Below the pieces are notes generated by a model, which ran no database searches, had not been told where the DNA came from, and saw only the letters and a program-made list of their open reading frames with translations. Shown here piece after piece: positions 37,615 to 50,708 of a stretch of 64,000 nt of DNA (positions are counted from its first letter, which is position 1; each line of letters starts with the position of its first letter). The position numbers and the translations under genes were made by a program. Source of the stretch: Bifidobacteriaceae bacterium (GTDB taxonomy: Bacteria > Actinomycetota > Actinomycetes > Actinomycetales > WQXJ01); assembly GCA_031267825.1 (NCBI GenBank), contig JAIRYJ010000022.1, positions 1-64,000 of the forward strand, in the 5' to 3' direction.

Positions 37615-39918
37615 ATGAATACAATGCCGCACAGTCCGCTAAAACGCCGCTTCTTGGCCGCGACCGGAGTGGTTGCCACCGCGGTCATGGGCTTGGCCTT
37701 GGCCTGGGTGGCGCCAGCCGGCGCCGTGGAGGCGGGCCAGACCGCTTGGGGTAGGCAAACAGACCGCCAAGGCTCGGTCAGTCAAGACTCGACCGGCCAA
37801 GACCAGGTCAGTCAAGACCAGGTCAGCCAAGACCAGGTCGGCCAAGACTCGGCGACTCAAACCAGTCGAACCGCCGAGGCGACAGCTGAGGCTTTGGCCC
37901 AGGCCGTCAGCCAGGCCTTGCGTCAATCCGATGCCTCCGGACAAGCCGACCCAGCCGCCACTGACAAAGCCAAAGCCAAAGCCCTAAAAGAGCAGGACAG
38001 CGGAGCCGACCGGTTCGACCCGCTAGCGGTGGCACCGCCCAACGCCCCAGCTATAGCTGAGCCTTTAGCTGGGGAAACATCCGCCCTGAAGGTCGCTTCG
38101 ACCCGCCAGACAGCCCTAGTTCTGACCGATCCGGCCGGGCCGGTTCAGGTCATGGTGACGGCCCGGCTGGTTGCCGAACCGTTCTCGGTGGCCGGTTTGA
38201 CCTGGGATGGGACGCAAGCGCCCGGCCGCGTTCTGTTACGGGCCTATCAGGACGGGCAATGGACCGAATGGTTCGATCTGGAGTCAGAGGATGGCCCCGC
38301 CCTTGACTCGGCCGAAGGCCAACGTTCAAGTGGGGCATCAGGGCCGGCCGTTGTGGCCGGTTCGGCCGGTATTCAGATTCAGGTGTTCTCCGTCCCTGGC
38401 GGTAGCCTGCCGGAAGGCCTGGAACCGGCCATCGTTCCCCTGCGGACAGTTGAACCAGCCGCCACCGCCAGCGCCACCCAGCCCGAACCGTCCGCTGAAA
38501 CAACCACCCCATCAAGCCAACCGGGCGGCGCCGGAAACGGGTGGACGGCATCGTCCGGATTGAACCAAAACACCCTGTCACTGGCCGCCCCGGCGATCCA
38601 ACCACGCTCTAGCTGGGGAGCCAAAGCGGCCGACTATTCAGGTAATACCCCAGCGGGTAGCCCAATCATCGCGCCCCGTTTGAACGGCGCCATAATCCAC
38701 CATCAAGCCGGATCAAACAACTACACCGAGGAGCAGGTCCCCGGCATAATCCGTTCCATCCAAAGCTGGCATATGGACGCTAACCACTGGGATGACATTG
38801 GTTACAACTTCCTGGTGGACAAGTACGGCGGCCTGTGGGAAGGACGCCAAGGCGGCATCACCAGCAACGTGGTAGGCGCCCACGCGACCGATTTCAACAC
38901 CGGTTCGACCGGCGTTTGCTTCCTTGGCGACATGGACGCGGCCGAACCGAGCCAGGAAGCCCTCGATCAGGCGGGCAAACTGGTGGCCTGGCGCTTGTCG
39001 CTGGCCGGCCTGACCGATCTGCACGGCAAGACCACCTACCCGAAGGACCCGAAACAGGCTCTCAAACCAGTTGTGGCTGGTCACAGGGACGTCAACGCGA
39101 CAGCCTGCCCTGGTAAATACCTCTACGCCAAACTAGATCAGATCCGCCACCAGAGCCTGCCTCAACCGCTGCCGAAGGCTCAAACTGTCGCCTCACCAGA
39201 TCTTGACGGTAACGGCTGGGGTGACATTGTGGTGGTTGATGAGGCTGGTTCCTTGTTCATTTACCCGATGACTAGTGCCAACACATTAGGTCCGGCTCGT
39301 CTAGTGGGTAACGGTTGGAGCGGTTTTGTGGTGCTGGCGCCAGGCGATTGGGATGGTGACGGCCGAGCCGACCTGATGGGTCAATCCCCTGATGGCAAGC
39401 TATATCTTTACCGTGGCACGGCGGCTGGTTTTGGCACCAAGGTGGAAGTTGGCCACGGCTGGGGAGGGTTAACGATTCGTCCTTCGGGTGATCTGGACGG
39501 TGACGGCTGGGCTGACATTTTGGCGATCGACAATCAGACCCATGATCTGCTGCTTTACCGGGGTGACGGCCACGGCGGTTGGATTACTGGCCGCGGCCAG
39601 AGGGTTGGTAATGGCTGGGCTGGTTACGATTTGCACGCCGCGGGCCGGGTCAACGCCGACAAGTTGGCTGACATTTTCTCGGTTGATCAGGCTGGTCGGC
39701 TTTTCACCTATTTGTCTAAGCCGGGCGGCGGTTTCCAGACCAAGGTGCGGTCAGGTAACGGCTGGGCGGGCTTCACGTTGTTCGCCGGGGCTGACATGAC
39801 GGGCGATAAATTGGCTGATTTAGTTGGTTTGGACCGCGCCTCCGGCCAGCTTTACCTCTATCGCGGTTTGGGTAATTCGGCCTTCGCCACCAAGACGGTT
39901 CTGTCTCAGGCCTGGTAA
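37615..39918 (+). CDS. N-acetylmuramoyl-L-alanine amidase (PGRP/amidase_2) with C-terminal FG-GAP/VCBS repeats
   Basis: IQPRSSWGA...GAIIHHQAG...SWHMDANHWDDIGYNFLVDKYGGLWEGR...AGHRDVNATACPG; repeated DLDGDGWADI; start revised. Confidence 0.92.
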   Translation: MNTMPHSPLKRRFLAATGVVATAVMGLALAWVAPAGAVEAGQTAWGRQTDRQGSVSQDSTGQDQVSQDQVSQDQVGQDSATQTSRTAEATAEALAQAVSQALRQSDASGQADPAATDKAKAKALKEQDSGADRFDPLAVAPPNAPAIAEPLAGETSALKVASTRQTALVLTDPAGPVQVMVTARLVAEPFSVAGLTWDGTQAPGRVLLRAYQDGQWTEWFDLESEDGPALDSAEGQRSSGASGPAVVAGSAGIQIQVFSVPGGSLPEGLEPAIVPLRTVEPAATASATQPEPSAETTTPSSQPGGAGNGWTASSGLNQNTLSLAAPAIQPRSSWGAKAADYSGNTPAGSPIIAPRLNGAIIHHQAGSNNYTEEQVPGIIRSIQSWHMDANHWDDIGYNFLVDKYGGLWEGRQGGITSNVVGAHATDFNTGSTGVCFLGDMDAAEPSQEALDQAGKLVAWRLSLAGLTDLHGKTTYPKDPKQALKPVVAGHRDVNATACPGKYLYAKLDQIRHQSLPQPLPKAQTVASPDLDGNGWGDIVVVDEAGSLFIYPMTSANTLGPARLVGNGWSGFVVLAPGDWDGDGRADLMGQSPDGKLYLYRGTAAGFGTKVEVGHGWGGLTIRPSGDLDGDGWADILAIDNQTHDLLLYRGDGHGGWITGRGQRVGNGWAGYDLHAAGRVNADKLADIFSVDQAGRLFTYLSKPGGGFQTKVRSGNGWAGFTLFAGADMTGDKLADLVGLDRASGQLYLYRGLGNSAFATKTVLSQAW

Positions 39919-39925
39919 CGGTTCT

Positions 39926-40075
39926 GGTCGCTGCCCCTCAGGTTTTGTTTCTTGGCCGATGCCGTCCGCTCAAGTTGGCGGGATCGTTTAGGTCGCTGCC
40001 CCTCGGGTTTAGTTTCTTGGCCGATGCCGTCCGCTCAAGTTGGCGGGATCGTTTAGGTTGCTGCCCCTCGGACGC
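39926..40075. repeat. 65-bp tandem repeat (~2.3 copies) downstream of the amidase gene
   Basis: Units begin at 39926, 39991 and 40056 (ggtcgctgcccctc...). Confidence 0.93.
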
Positions 40076-40246
40076 CCAGCCGAACTTCACCAGCCCAACC
40101 CAACCCCTTGACATGCTAAGACACGCGCCATGCCAGATTGGGCTGGGTGCTTCTTGACTAACTGGCCAGCGTCTGGTGGCGGGCCAGGTGGGGTGATTTT
40201 GGCAGGCGGCATTGAACAGGTGAACACAAAACGTCCCGGGGATGGC

Positions 40247-41434
40247 ATGATGTCTCAGATGGATGGCGACATTTACCTGGATTACGCCGCGGGCGCGGCG
40301 TTGCACCCGGCGGCGTTGGAAGCTTACGCTAGCGCCGACGTGCCCGCCAATCCTCATGCTTTGCACCGGCTGGGGCGGCGTGCCCGGGCCGTGCTGGATC
40401 AGGCCCGGGCCGATGTGGCTGAAGCCACCGGGGCTGGGCCGGCTGAGGTTATTTTCACATCTGGTGGCACGGAAGCTGATGGGCTGGCGGTGCAGGGGAT
40501 TTACTTGGCCCGCCAATCTGGCCGCCGCAGGCCTTATTTGCTGATCGGTGCGACTGAACATCCAGCGGTACGGGAGAACGCCCGGCTGATGGAATCACGT
40601 GGCGGACAAGTCGTCGAGATTCCGGTTGATTCGGCTGGCGTGGTCTCTTTAGCCAAACTTGAACGCCATTTGGTTCGTCATGGCGCCGAGACAGCTCTGA
40701 TCAGTGTGATGGCCGCTAACAATGAGACTGGCACACTGCAACCAGTTGACGCTGTAGTTGAACTGGCTGGTCTCCATGGTGTTCCGGTTCATTCTGACTG
40801 GGTCGCGTTGCTTCGTAAGCAAAGGCTTGACTTTGGCGCTTCAGGCTTGGCGGCGGTCGCCTTGTCGGCTCACAAAGTCGGTGGCCCAGTCGGGTTGGGC
40901 GTGTTGCTGGTCCAACGCCGGGTTGGGCTTGAACCGCTGATTGGTGGCGGCGGCCAGGAACGTGATGTGCGGTCCGGGACAGTTGATGCGCGGGCAGCGG
41001 CGGCTTTCGCCGCGGTTCTGCGCCAGGATCTGGAGTCCGCCGCCGAACTGGACCAGTTGTTGACGCCGCTGGACGAGTTGATCAGTTCACATCCGGCGCT
41101 GACCGCCCGTACCCCAGCCTGGGGCCACCTGCCAGGCTTACGTAACTTCACGGTGGCTGACGCCCGTGGCGAGACCATGGTCTATTTGCTGGATAAAGCT
41201 GGCCTGGCCGTATCGACTGGTTCGGCTTGCAGCGCTGGGGTGGCTGAACCGTCACATGTTCTAGCGGCCATGGGCTTGGATCAGGCGACTTGCTTGTCAG
41301 CTATCAGGGTGTCAATTGGGCCGGGTACGACGCCTGAAGATATTAGCCGCCTGATTGAGGCTTTACCTGAGGCGGTCGACCGGGCCCAAGCGGCCGAATC
41401 GGGTCCAGCCAAACCTAAGCACTCGAGAACTTGA
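40247..41434 (+). CDS. Cysteine desulfurase (NifS/IscS-like)
   Basis: [61 protein letters not shown]. Start uncertain. Confidence 0.92.
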   Translation: MMSQMDGDIYLDYAAGAALHPAALEAYASADVPANPHALHRLGRRARAVLDQARADVAEATGAGPAEVIFTSGGTEADGLAVQGIYLARQSGRRRPYLLIGATEHPAVRENARLMESRGGQVVEIPVDSAGVVSLAKLERHLVRHGAETALISVMAANNETGTLQPVDAVVELAGLHGVPVHSDWVALLRKQRLDFGASGLAAVALSAHKVGGPVGLGVLLVQRRVGLEPLIGGGGQERDVRSGTVDARAAAAFAAVLRQDLESAAELDQLLTPLDELISSHPALTARTPAWGHLPGLRNFTVADARGETMVYLLDKAGLAVSTGSACSAGVAEPSHVLAAMGLDQATCLSAIRVSIGPGTTPEDISRLIEALPEAVDRAQAAESGPAKPKHSRT

Positions 41435-42522
41435 TGCGTCTGTTGGCTGCCCTGTCAGGTGGTGTGGACAGCGCTGTGGCCGCTGCCCGCGTCCAGGCCG
41501 CTGGCCACGATGTAACAGCGGTGCACATGGCTTTGATGCGCCACCCAGCGGCGACCCGGACTGGTTCGCGCGGCTGTTGCTCAATTGAGGACGCCTCTGA
41601 TGCCCGCAGGGCGGCGGCCCGCCTGGGAATTGACTTCTACGTTTGGGATTTGTCGGCCGATTTTGAGGACTTGGTGGTAAGTGACTTCTTGAACCAGTAT
41701 TCGATCGGCCGGACTCCGAATCCGTGTGTCCGGTGCAACGAGTTCATTAAGTTTCAAGTCTTGGCTGAACGCGCCCAGGCGCTCGGTTTTGACGGGATTG
41801 TGACCGGCCATTACGCCCGTCTTGAGATCACTCAAGACGGCCAGGTGGTGTTGTGCCGTGCCCTGGACATGGCTAAGGATCAGTCTTATGTGCTGGCGTC
41901 GGCCGGGCCTGAGGCTCTTCGGTGTTGCCTCTTCCCGCTTGGTGAGGTCGGATCGAAGGCTCAGGTTCGGGCCGAGGCTGAGGCGCTTGGTTTGCCTCAG
42001 GCGGACAAACCTGACTCCTATGACATTTGTTTTGTGGCTGATGGCAAGACGGGCGGTTTTCTGCGGGAACGCCTTGGCGTCAAACCAGGCCCGGTAGTTG
42101 ACCAGTCAGGTGTCGTGGTGGGCCACCACGAAGGCGCCTATCAGTTCACCATTGGCCAGCGCCGTGGTTTACGGCTCGGACGGCCGGCCAGTGACGGCCG
42201 GCCGCGCTATGTTACTGGACTTGATATGGCCAATCGCGTGGTGCGGGTTGGCCCGGCGCAGGCCTTGATGACGACGGCTTTCGCTGGTCGTGAGCCGGTC
42301 TGGCTGGATGCGGCGGCGTCGGCCCAGGCCGCCGCCGCCGATGGCTTGACCTGTGCTGTTCAGGTCCGGGCGCATGGTGTCGCGGTGGATTGCCTGGTGC
42401 GGGCTGAACCAGGCGGCCTTGAGGTGCACTTGGAGCAGCCACTGCGGGCTTTGGCTTCTGGCCAGGCGGCGGTCTTCTATCAAGCTGACCGGGTGTTGGG
42501 CTCGGCCACCATTGAGCACTGA
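41434..42522 (+). CDS. mnmA: tRNA-specific 2-thiouridylase MnmA
   Basis: [48 protein letters not shown]. Confidence 0.96.
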   Translation: MRLLAALSGGVDSAVAAARVQAAGHDVTAVHMALMRHPAATRTGSRGCCSIEDASDARRAAARLGIDFYVWDLSADFEDLVVSDFLNQYSIGRTPNPCVRCNEFIKFQVLAERAQALGFDGIVTGHYARLEITQDGQVVLCRALDMAKDQSYVLASAGPEALRCCLFPLGEVGSKAQVRAEAEALGLPQADKPDSYDICFVADGKTGGFLRERLGVKPGPVVDQSGVVVGHHEGAYQFTIGQRRGLRLGRPASDGRPRYVTGLDMANRVVRVGPAQALMTTAFAGREPVWLDAAASAQAAAADGLTCAVQVRAHGVAVDCLVRAEPGGLEVHLEQPLRALASGQAAVFYQADRVLGSATIEH

Positions 42523-42550
42523 CGGTCCGTCGGCTCACGCCGCCCAACAA

Positions 42551-43870
42551 CTATAGGGCGAAGCTGAAACCAGGAGCGTAACGCAAGGCGCGTGCCACGC
42601 CAGCCGCCGCCTCAGAGAAAGCCCCCGAATCAGTTCCGGCCTGAGCGATCGCGCCGCGTGACAGATCACGCATCCCGTCCAGTTTGAGGGCGGCACCCTT
42701 GGCGTCAAGATCACCAGGGATCAGTGATTCAGGCAGGTTGAAACGTTTGGCCAGCAGATCCCAGCTTGTCAAAGTGGTGTCCAGCATGCGCACCTGCCCG
42801 GCGGCTTCGGTCGCTTCACGTGACAGGCGGGTCAGGTTGGCGGTGACACGGGCAGCGCCCATCGCCAGTGGCGGCGCCAAGGTGTGCAGAGCGCCAACTA
42901 GTGGCACAACCAGTCCCAAATCGCGCTGTCCGAGTTGGTTAGACAGTGACAATGTCTCTAACACAGCCCGGTCAACCTGGCGGGCTACGGCCAGCAGCAG
43001 ACGCTGGGTTGAAACCAGTTCAAGTGACCGGTTGACCCCCAGGGTCAATGCCCGGAATCTGATGCCGCTTTGTTCAACTGATGCCCTCACCCGGTGTGCG
43101 GCGGTCAGCGGTGTGGCGGAGCCAGACAAAGTCCGGGCCGCACCCATAATTTGGGTGGCGGCCTCTTCCATCGGTTCGATCTGTTCAACCAGGTCCCGGG
43201 CCGCGTTAACCAGCAGGCCGCAAACTTCCATCAGTTTGCCGTGTGAAGCTTGCTGGCGTTCCAGGTGCCGGTCAACGTTCTCGGCTGAACTCCAGACGCT
43301 GGTCAGGGCCTGGTCGGTGGGGGCTGGTTGAGGCTGGCTGGCGACTGGTACCTCAGCTGGCAGGGCGCCACGTAGCAGGTCATCATAGGCTTTGAAACCA
43401 AGTGCTGCCAGCCCACTGGTGATTGAGTCAGCGCCGGCTTTGGCGGCTGAGTCGAGGGTTGCCCCAGTTTCGGTGGCGGTCGATTCAACGTTGACGGCCT
43501 CGCCGTAGATGGCGCCTAAGGCTTGAGTTGCCCGTTCGGCGCTGGCTGGTGTCGCGACGCATACTCGGGTGCCGTTGGTGGTGACCTCAACTAGGAGGAA
43601 CCAGCCGGTTGGTCCGTCTGACCGGCTGAACCGCACATAGGCGCCAGTGCAGGAAGTGCGGTCGAGGCGGGCATTGATCAACCGTCTAAGACCTAGTGGC
43701 ACGGTTTCAGACAGCAATGCGCCCCAGGGCCCGCCGAGGATTTGTTGCGGCTGTTTGGCAGTGACTTGCTCTAGCTCATGGTTGGAGCCGATCACTGAGC
43801 CGCCCGAGTCGGTTACAAAGATGGCGTGCCGGGTGCTGGGCTGGGCGCCAGGTTGCGCGCTGCTGGTCAT
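42551..43870 (-). CDS. PAS-like/helical putative signalling protein
   Basis: N-terminal ARHAIFVTDSGGSVIGSNHELEQVT... resembles a PAS sensor; remainder helical. Start revised to MTSSAQP. Confidence 0.55.
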   Translation of the reverse strand: MTSSAQPGAQPSTRHAIFVTDSGGSVIGSNHELEQVTAKQPQQILGGPWGALLSETVPLGLRRLINARLDRTSCTGAYVRFSRSDGPTGWFLLVEVTTNGTRVCVATPASAERATQALGAIYGEAVNVESTATETGATLDSAAKAGADSITSGLAALGFKAYDDLLRGALPAEVPVASQPQPAPTDQALTSVWSSAENVDRHLERQQASHGKLMEVCGLLVNAARDLVEQIEPMEEAATQIMGAARTLSGSATPLTAAHRVRASVEQSGIRFRALTLGVNRSLELVSTQRLLLAVARQVDRAVLETLSLSNQLGQRDLGLVVPLVGALHTLAPPLAMGAARVTANLTRLSREATEAAGQVRMLDTTLTSWDLLAKRFNLPESLIPGDLDAKGAALKLDGMRDLSRGAIAQAGTDSGAFSEAAAGVARALRYAPGFSFAL

Positions 43871-43880
43871 CTGCCTCACG

Positions 43881-46286
43881 TTAGTGCATTGAGCCGTTGG
43901 CTGGGAGACTGAGCACAGCATCAGTTCCGCGGCCAGATCTGTTGGGGTAGGCCGTTAGTGTGGCACCCATCCGCCGGATCAGTGCTAAGACGGCTTGCGG
44001 CCGGGGTCCGAGTGCGAGTTGTCCTCTGGTGTCGCCGGGAGCGGCGTCACTGATGGTGACAGTCAGTCGGCCGTTAGTTGTGGTGGCCCTGACCAGGACG
44101 GCTAGGGCTTCAGACTTGGATGTGGCGGCGTCAATGAGTTCCGCCACGACGTGTGCCAGACGTGGGGCTTGGGCCGCTGGGATCAGTTCCCGGGTGCCGA
44201 TCGCCCAACGTACTTGGCGTGGGCGGCCAACTTGGGCCAGCGCTTCACGTAGTACTTCCACCAGGGCGATTGGACCTTCATGTGGGGCTAAAGCGGATAA
44301 GGCGATCTCTTGGGTGGCCGGGAATATTGGGCCGGTCGCTGTCTGGCTGGGTACTGATGCCTGGCTGGGTACTGATGCCTGGCCTTCGGTTATGGCAGCC
44401 AGGGCGGCGGCCATAACCGGTGTCACACCGGGGGGCAGGGCAATGGCTGGGGTGCCGGTTGGTGTTGGGATGCCCGCCAACCCGGCCGGTGGGGTGCCGG
44501 TTGGTGTTGGGATGCCCGCTAGCCCGGCAGGTGGGGTGCCGACCGGTGGGATGCCGGTTGGCGCTGGGATTGCCGCCGCTGTGGCCGCTTGGGGAGCGGC
44601 CTGCGGTTGTGGTGTCAACAGTGGAATCGCTGGGAGCGCACCGGGGGATGTGTTTCCGGTTCGTGGTGTGGCTGTCTGGGTGGCGGACCGCAACGCGGGA
44701 GGCGCTGACGCCAGCAGTGGGATGGCAGGACCGGTCGGCTGAGCACCACTTGGTGGCGCTGCGACAGCGCTGCTTTGAGCTGAACCTACCGCACCAGCGA
44801 CGGCCCCGATCGGTGGCTCAGCGGCGAGCGATTCGAGGTGGGCGCTCTGTGACGGCGCCATGCCAAGGCCAGCTGATCCTGCGAGGCCAGGAGCTTGTGG
44901 CAGGGGTGTGAATTGGCCGGAAGGTGGCACTTCGAAGATAGGCGGACCGCCCGGCCCCCACTGGACTTGGCTTAGTTGAGCCGCCGCCATGGCTTCCAGC
45001 GCGGCGTTGGTTTGAGCCGCGACGGGGCCGCCAGAGTCAGATGTCAGGCCGTCCGCCGGTGATATGGCCGATGCCGCCGGGTTGGCCCAGCCCACCACGG
45101 CTGGGGCGCTGGGGACGGCGGGGGTAAGCCCGGGGATGCCGCCCGCGGCCGGGATTGGGTTGGCCGGGGCTGGGATGACCGGTGCGGTGCCTGGAACTGG
45201 TGCCGCTGGCAGTGCACCGGGGGCGGCCGGAGTAGCTAAAGCGGCGGCGGCGACGGCTGGGGCTGGGATGGCTGGTGCGGTGCCTGGAACTGGTGCTGTT
45301 GGCAGTGCGCTGGGGATGTCCGGGTTGCCAGGGGTGGCTGGAGTGGCTGGAGTGGTGGCGGCGTCTGGAGTGGTGGCGGCGGCGACCGCTGGGCTGGCAT
45401 CTGCCCCGGCAGCGGCGGTGGGTGCTTGGCCGACAAGCGTCACGGCCTCTTGAGGAACTGGGCCGGGCGCGGCGCCCGCCTGCCCGCCAGGTTGGTAAGC
45501 CACCGGTGCGGAAGGCTCTAGACGCTGGTAGATGGGAGTTTCTTGAGCCGGGGCAGCCCGAGGACTATGACGCCCGCCCGCACCGATTCGTATCAGGATC
45601 AACTCCAGGCGTTCAGATATTGAGCCGGTCCGCCCAGCTAGGCGTATCAGCACAAAGACCAATCCCGCCAAGCACAACAGAAGCGCCACAAGCCCCACGA
45701 CCAGCCGCGCTAAGGCCGAAGTCCTCATCGATTCGGCCGCGCCGACCAAATTCTCCAAGGCGCGATCAGGCGAAGCCCCGTTGGTTCCGGCCATTGACTT
45801 GTTGGCGTAGTCGTTGGCGGCCGACGCCAAGACCGGATCAGATACGGCCCGCGCCAGAGTGACGGGCAAGGCGCGCAAAACTGAAGGGTTGGCACCGCCA
45901 GATGAGTCGGCTCGGGCGTCCGCTAGTCGGCCGACCGGATCACGCAGCAGGGCGATCCCATCAGCCGCGCCTGATTGTGAACTGGCGGGCAAAGAATTGA
46001 GATCAAGCTTGCTGGCCGAATCACCCAAGGCGGCGAACGCTTGATCGGTCGCATCAGGCGAGCCGCTAGACATTTCCAGAGTGCGGGCCACCAACGCCAA
46101 ATCAACATCCTGTAGCACGTGAGCCAACGCCTGGTCGCGTCCAGTTGAACCAACATCCCCGATCGCGCCAACAACGATCACCAACGACGTGACCACACCA
46201 AGCGTCAGCACAATCAGCGAAGCGAGAGCCAAGCCGCGGCGGGAGGGTGGCGCCTGGCTAGGCTCTTCGGTCGCTACCGGGTTCAT
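43881..46286 (-). CDS. Membrane sensor protein with Ala/Pro-rich repeats and C-terminal HATPase-like domain
   Basis: N-terminal and second TM (LVVGLVALLLCLAGLVFVLIRLAG), Pro/Ala linker with GIPTPTGTPPAGLA repeats, C-terminus LAHVVAELIDAATSKSEALAVLVRATTTNGRLTVTISDAAPG. Confidence 0.6.
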   Translation of the reverse strand: MNPVATEEPSQAPPSRRGLALASLIVLTLGVVTSLVIVVGAIGDVGSTGRDQALAHVLQDVDLALVARTLEMSSGSPDATDQAFAALGDSASKLDLNSLPASSQSGAADGIALLRDPVGRLADARADSSGGANPSVLRALPVTLARAVSDPVLASAANDYANKSMAGTNGASPDRALENLVGAAESMRTSALARLVVGLVALLLCLAGLVFVLIRLAGRTGSISERLELILIRIGAGGRHSPRAAPAQETPIYQRLEPSAPVAYQPGGQAGAAPGPVPQEAVTLVGQAPTAAAGADASPAVAAATTPDAATTPATPATPGNPDIPSALPTAPVPGTAPAIPAPAVAAAALATPAAPGALPAAPVPGTAPVIPAPANPIPAAGGIPGLTPAVPSAPAVVGWANPAASAISPADGLTSDSGGPVAAQTNAALEAMAAAQLSQVQWGPGGPPIFEVPPSGQFTPLPQAPGLAGSAGLGMAPSQSAHLESLAAEPPIGAVAGAVGSAQSSAVAAPPSGAQPTGPAIPLLASAPPALRSATQTATPRTGNTSPGALPAIPLLTPQPQAAPQAATAAAIPAPTGIPPVGTPPAGLAGIPTPTGTPPAGLAGIPTPTGTPAIALPPGVTPVMAAALAAITEGQASVPSQASVPSQTATGPIFPATQEIALSALAPHEGPIALVEVLREALAQVGRPRQVRWAIGTRELIPAAQAPRLAHVVAELIDAATSKSEALAVLVRATTTNGRLTVTISDAAPGDTRGQLALGPRPQAVLALIRRMGATLTAYPNRSGRGTDAVLSLPANGSMH

Positions 46287-46401
46287 TCAACATCCTGAAA
46301 CTGTGCTGTGGATCCACATTGGTTGGCCGACTCCTTCCGGTCCAGGCCAAGGCGCCGACCAGGCTCTTGAGGTGGTCACTTAAGAACCTAGCCAGCGGCC
46401 G

Positions 46402-47961
46402 CTACTTGTCGGGGGCGGCGCGCCAGGGGACGCGCGGCCCAGGCTTCTTCGGGGCCGACGGGCTGGCCTGTCCGGGTGTGCCACTGGTCGGCGGCTGACC
46501 GGCGGCTGGTGGTTTCGGGCCAGTGCCCGGGGTGGGCGCCTGAGCCGGCGGCGTGCCATTCGGAACACCAGCCGGTGCGGCTGGGCCGCTGGCGGCCGGG
46601 GTTGGCGCTGGGCCGCCCGGCGTGAACTGAGCCGGTGCGGCCTGGCCGGCCGTTACCGGACTGGGAGTCGCAGCACTGGAAGTCGCCGCACTGGAGGTTA
46701 CCGGGCCGGGAGCTACCGCACTGGCACCGGCTCCGGTCGCCGAAGTAGCTGGAGCGGTGCCCGCCGAAGCCGCAGACGCCGCAGACGCCGCGGCTGGGGA
46801 ACTAGCCGCGGCCGGAGTACTGGGGCTCCGGGCAGTGGTCGGCGCGAAAGGCACCCGGGGTTTCCTCGGAGGAGTGGTCTTAGCTGGCGTGTCCTGACCG
46901 GACCGCCCAGCGGTGGCCTGCCCGCCTCCAGCACCAATCTCAGCTACGGCCGGGCCTGAAGGCTGGCCACCAGAGCTGGTGGCGGGCTTAGCCTTGGCAC
47001 CAGCCGGGCCTGAAACTGGAGGAGCGGCCGCTGCGGCGGCAACCGCTGGACTGGCGGGAACCGGGGCGGCGGCATGGTCCACTTGTGACTTAGTGGCAGG
47101 CAACTCGGGTGTCGGTTTGGTGGCGGCCGAGACCCGGGCCCGGACTGTCGCAGCCCGGCCAGCGGGACGCGGCTCCCTGGCCCACGACTTCCACTTGATG
47201 GCCAGCAACACCCACAAAGCGATCCCGATAACGCCACAAACCCCGCCGATGGTCCACAACACCGGAGGCCCACCCATGGCATCGTCAGCCTTGACCGCGC
47301 TATCCGCCCTCAACACCTCGAGCGCGGCCGTTCGCGGGTCATCTGGTGGGACCTCGACGTCGGAGCGTGGCGGGATATTGGTCCGCGGGTCCATGACGCC
47401 GGCGAAAACCTCAGCGGTTGGCCGCAAATCCTGGTTAGAGAAGATGTCAGATGCCTTGACGGCCAAGTTGTGAACCGCTTCGCGTAAGGTGTCGAACGTG
47501 GCTGGCAGTTCCGTACCGGCTGGCGTGCCGGTGGTCAGTTCGATCCGCGCCGCCTGGACCCGGCCCGCCGGGTCCTCCAGCAGCAACCGGGTCTGCTGAT
47601 CAGCCTCGCTGTCTGACAGGTTCAAGTTCCCAAGGCCGAACTGGTCAAGCGCGGTCGCCAAGCCGTCAGCCGCCGTGTTGAGGAAATCTTCGTTGATGAT
47701 GGCGCCAGTCGTGTTGGCTTGGCGGTTGCTTAGCTCGGTGTACAACGCCCGGTCAATAGTGTTACCCGCCTCCAGTAAGTCCACTAAACGCTGGTCGGCC
47801 TGGGTGTCTGAGCGGCGATCGTATGACACCAACCCGAAAGCCAAATAGGCGGCCGCCAGACCTGTCACAACCGCGGCGATGATGATGACAATTAACCGCC
47901 GGTTTTGCTTCCAGACACTGGGAGCTACGGGTGATGACGGTGTCAACGGGGTTGGCGTCAT
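46402..47961 (-). CDS. Membrane protein with helical extracytoplasmic domain and Ala/Pro-rich cytoplasmic tail
   Basis: TM LIVIIIAAVVTGLAAAYLAFGLV, helical ectodomain, TM VLWTIGGVCGVIGIALWVLLAI, low-complexity tail. Confidence 0.55.
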   Translation of the reverse strand: MTPTPLTPSSPVAPSVWKQNRRLIVIIIAAVVTGLAAAYLAFGLVSYDRRSDTQADQRLVDLLEAGNTIDRALYTELSNRQANTTGAIINEDFLNTAADGLATALDQFGLGNLNLSDSEADQQTRLLLEDPAGRVQAARIELTTGTPAGTELPATFDTLREAVHNLAVKASDIFSNQDLRPTAEVFAGVMDPRTNIPPRSDVEVPPDDPRTAALEVLRADSAVKADDAMGGPPVLWTIGGVCGVIGIALWVLLAIKWKSWAREPRPAGRAATVRARVSAATKPTPELPATKSQVDHAAAPVPASPAVAAAAAAPPVSGPAGAKAKPATSSGGQPSGPAVAEIGAGGGQATAGRSGQDTPAKTTPPRKPRVPFAPTTARSPSTPAAASSPAAASAASAASAGTAPATSATGAGASAVAPGPVTSSAATSSAATPSPVTAGQAAPAQFTPGGPAPTPAASGPAAPAGVPNGTPPAQAPTPGTGPKPPAAGQPPTSGTPGQASPSAPKKPGPRVPWRAAPDK

Positions 47962-48138
47962 AGCTTACTGGTCTCCTTTTGTTGCGGGCCGGACCTATGG
48001 TGGGCGAGGGGGAATCTGGCATCGCTTGGTATTTTCACCCAACAAGGGCTAGGTAACTGTATCAGTTGGCGTTAGTTAAATGTTGCCATACTAGGTGTTT
48101 CATCACCAGGGCGGGCGGCTCACCGACCAGCCTGATAA

Positions 48139-50698
<2,560 letters not shown>

Positions 50699-50708
<10 letters not shown>

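Noticed and set aside
45064-45862. Plus-strand ORFs at 45064-45453 and 45275-45862
   Set aside because: Antisense to the Ala/Pro-rich linker of the 43881-46286 protein; compositional artefact.
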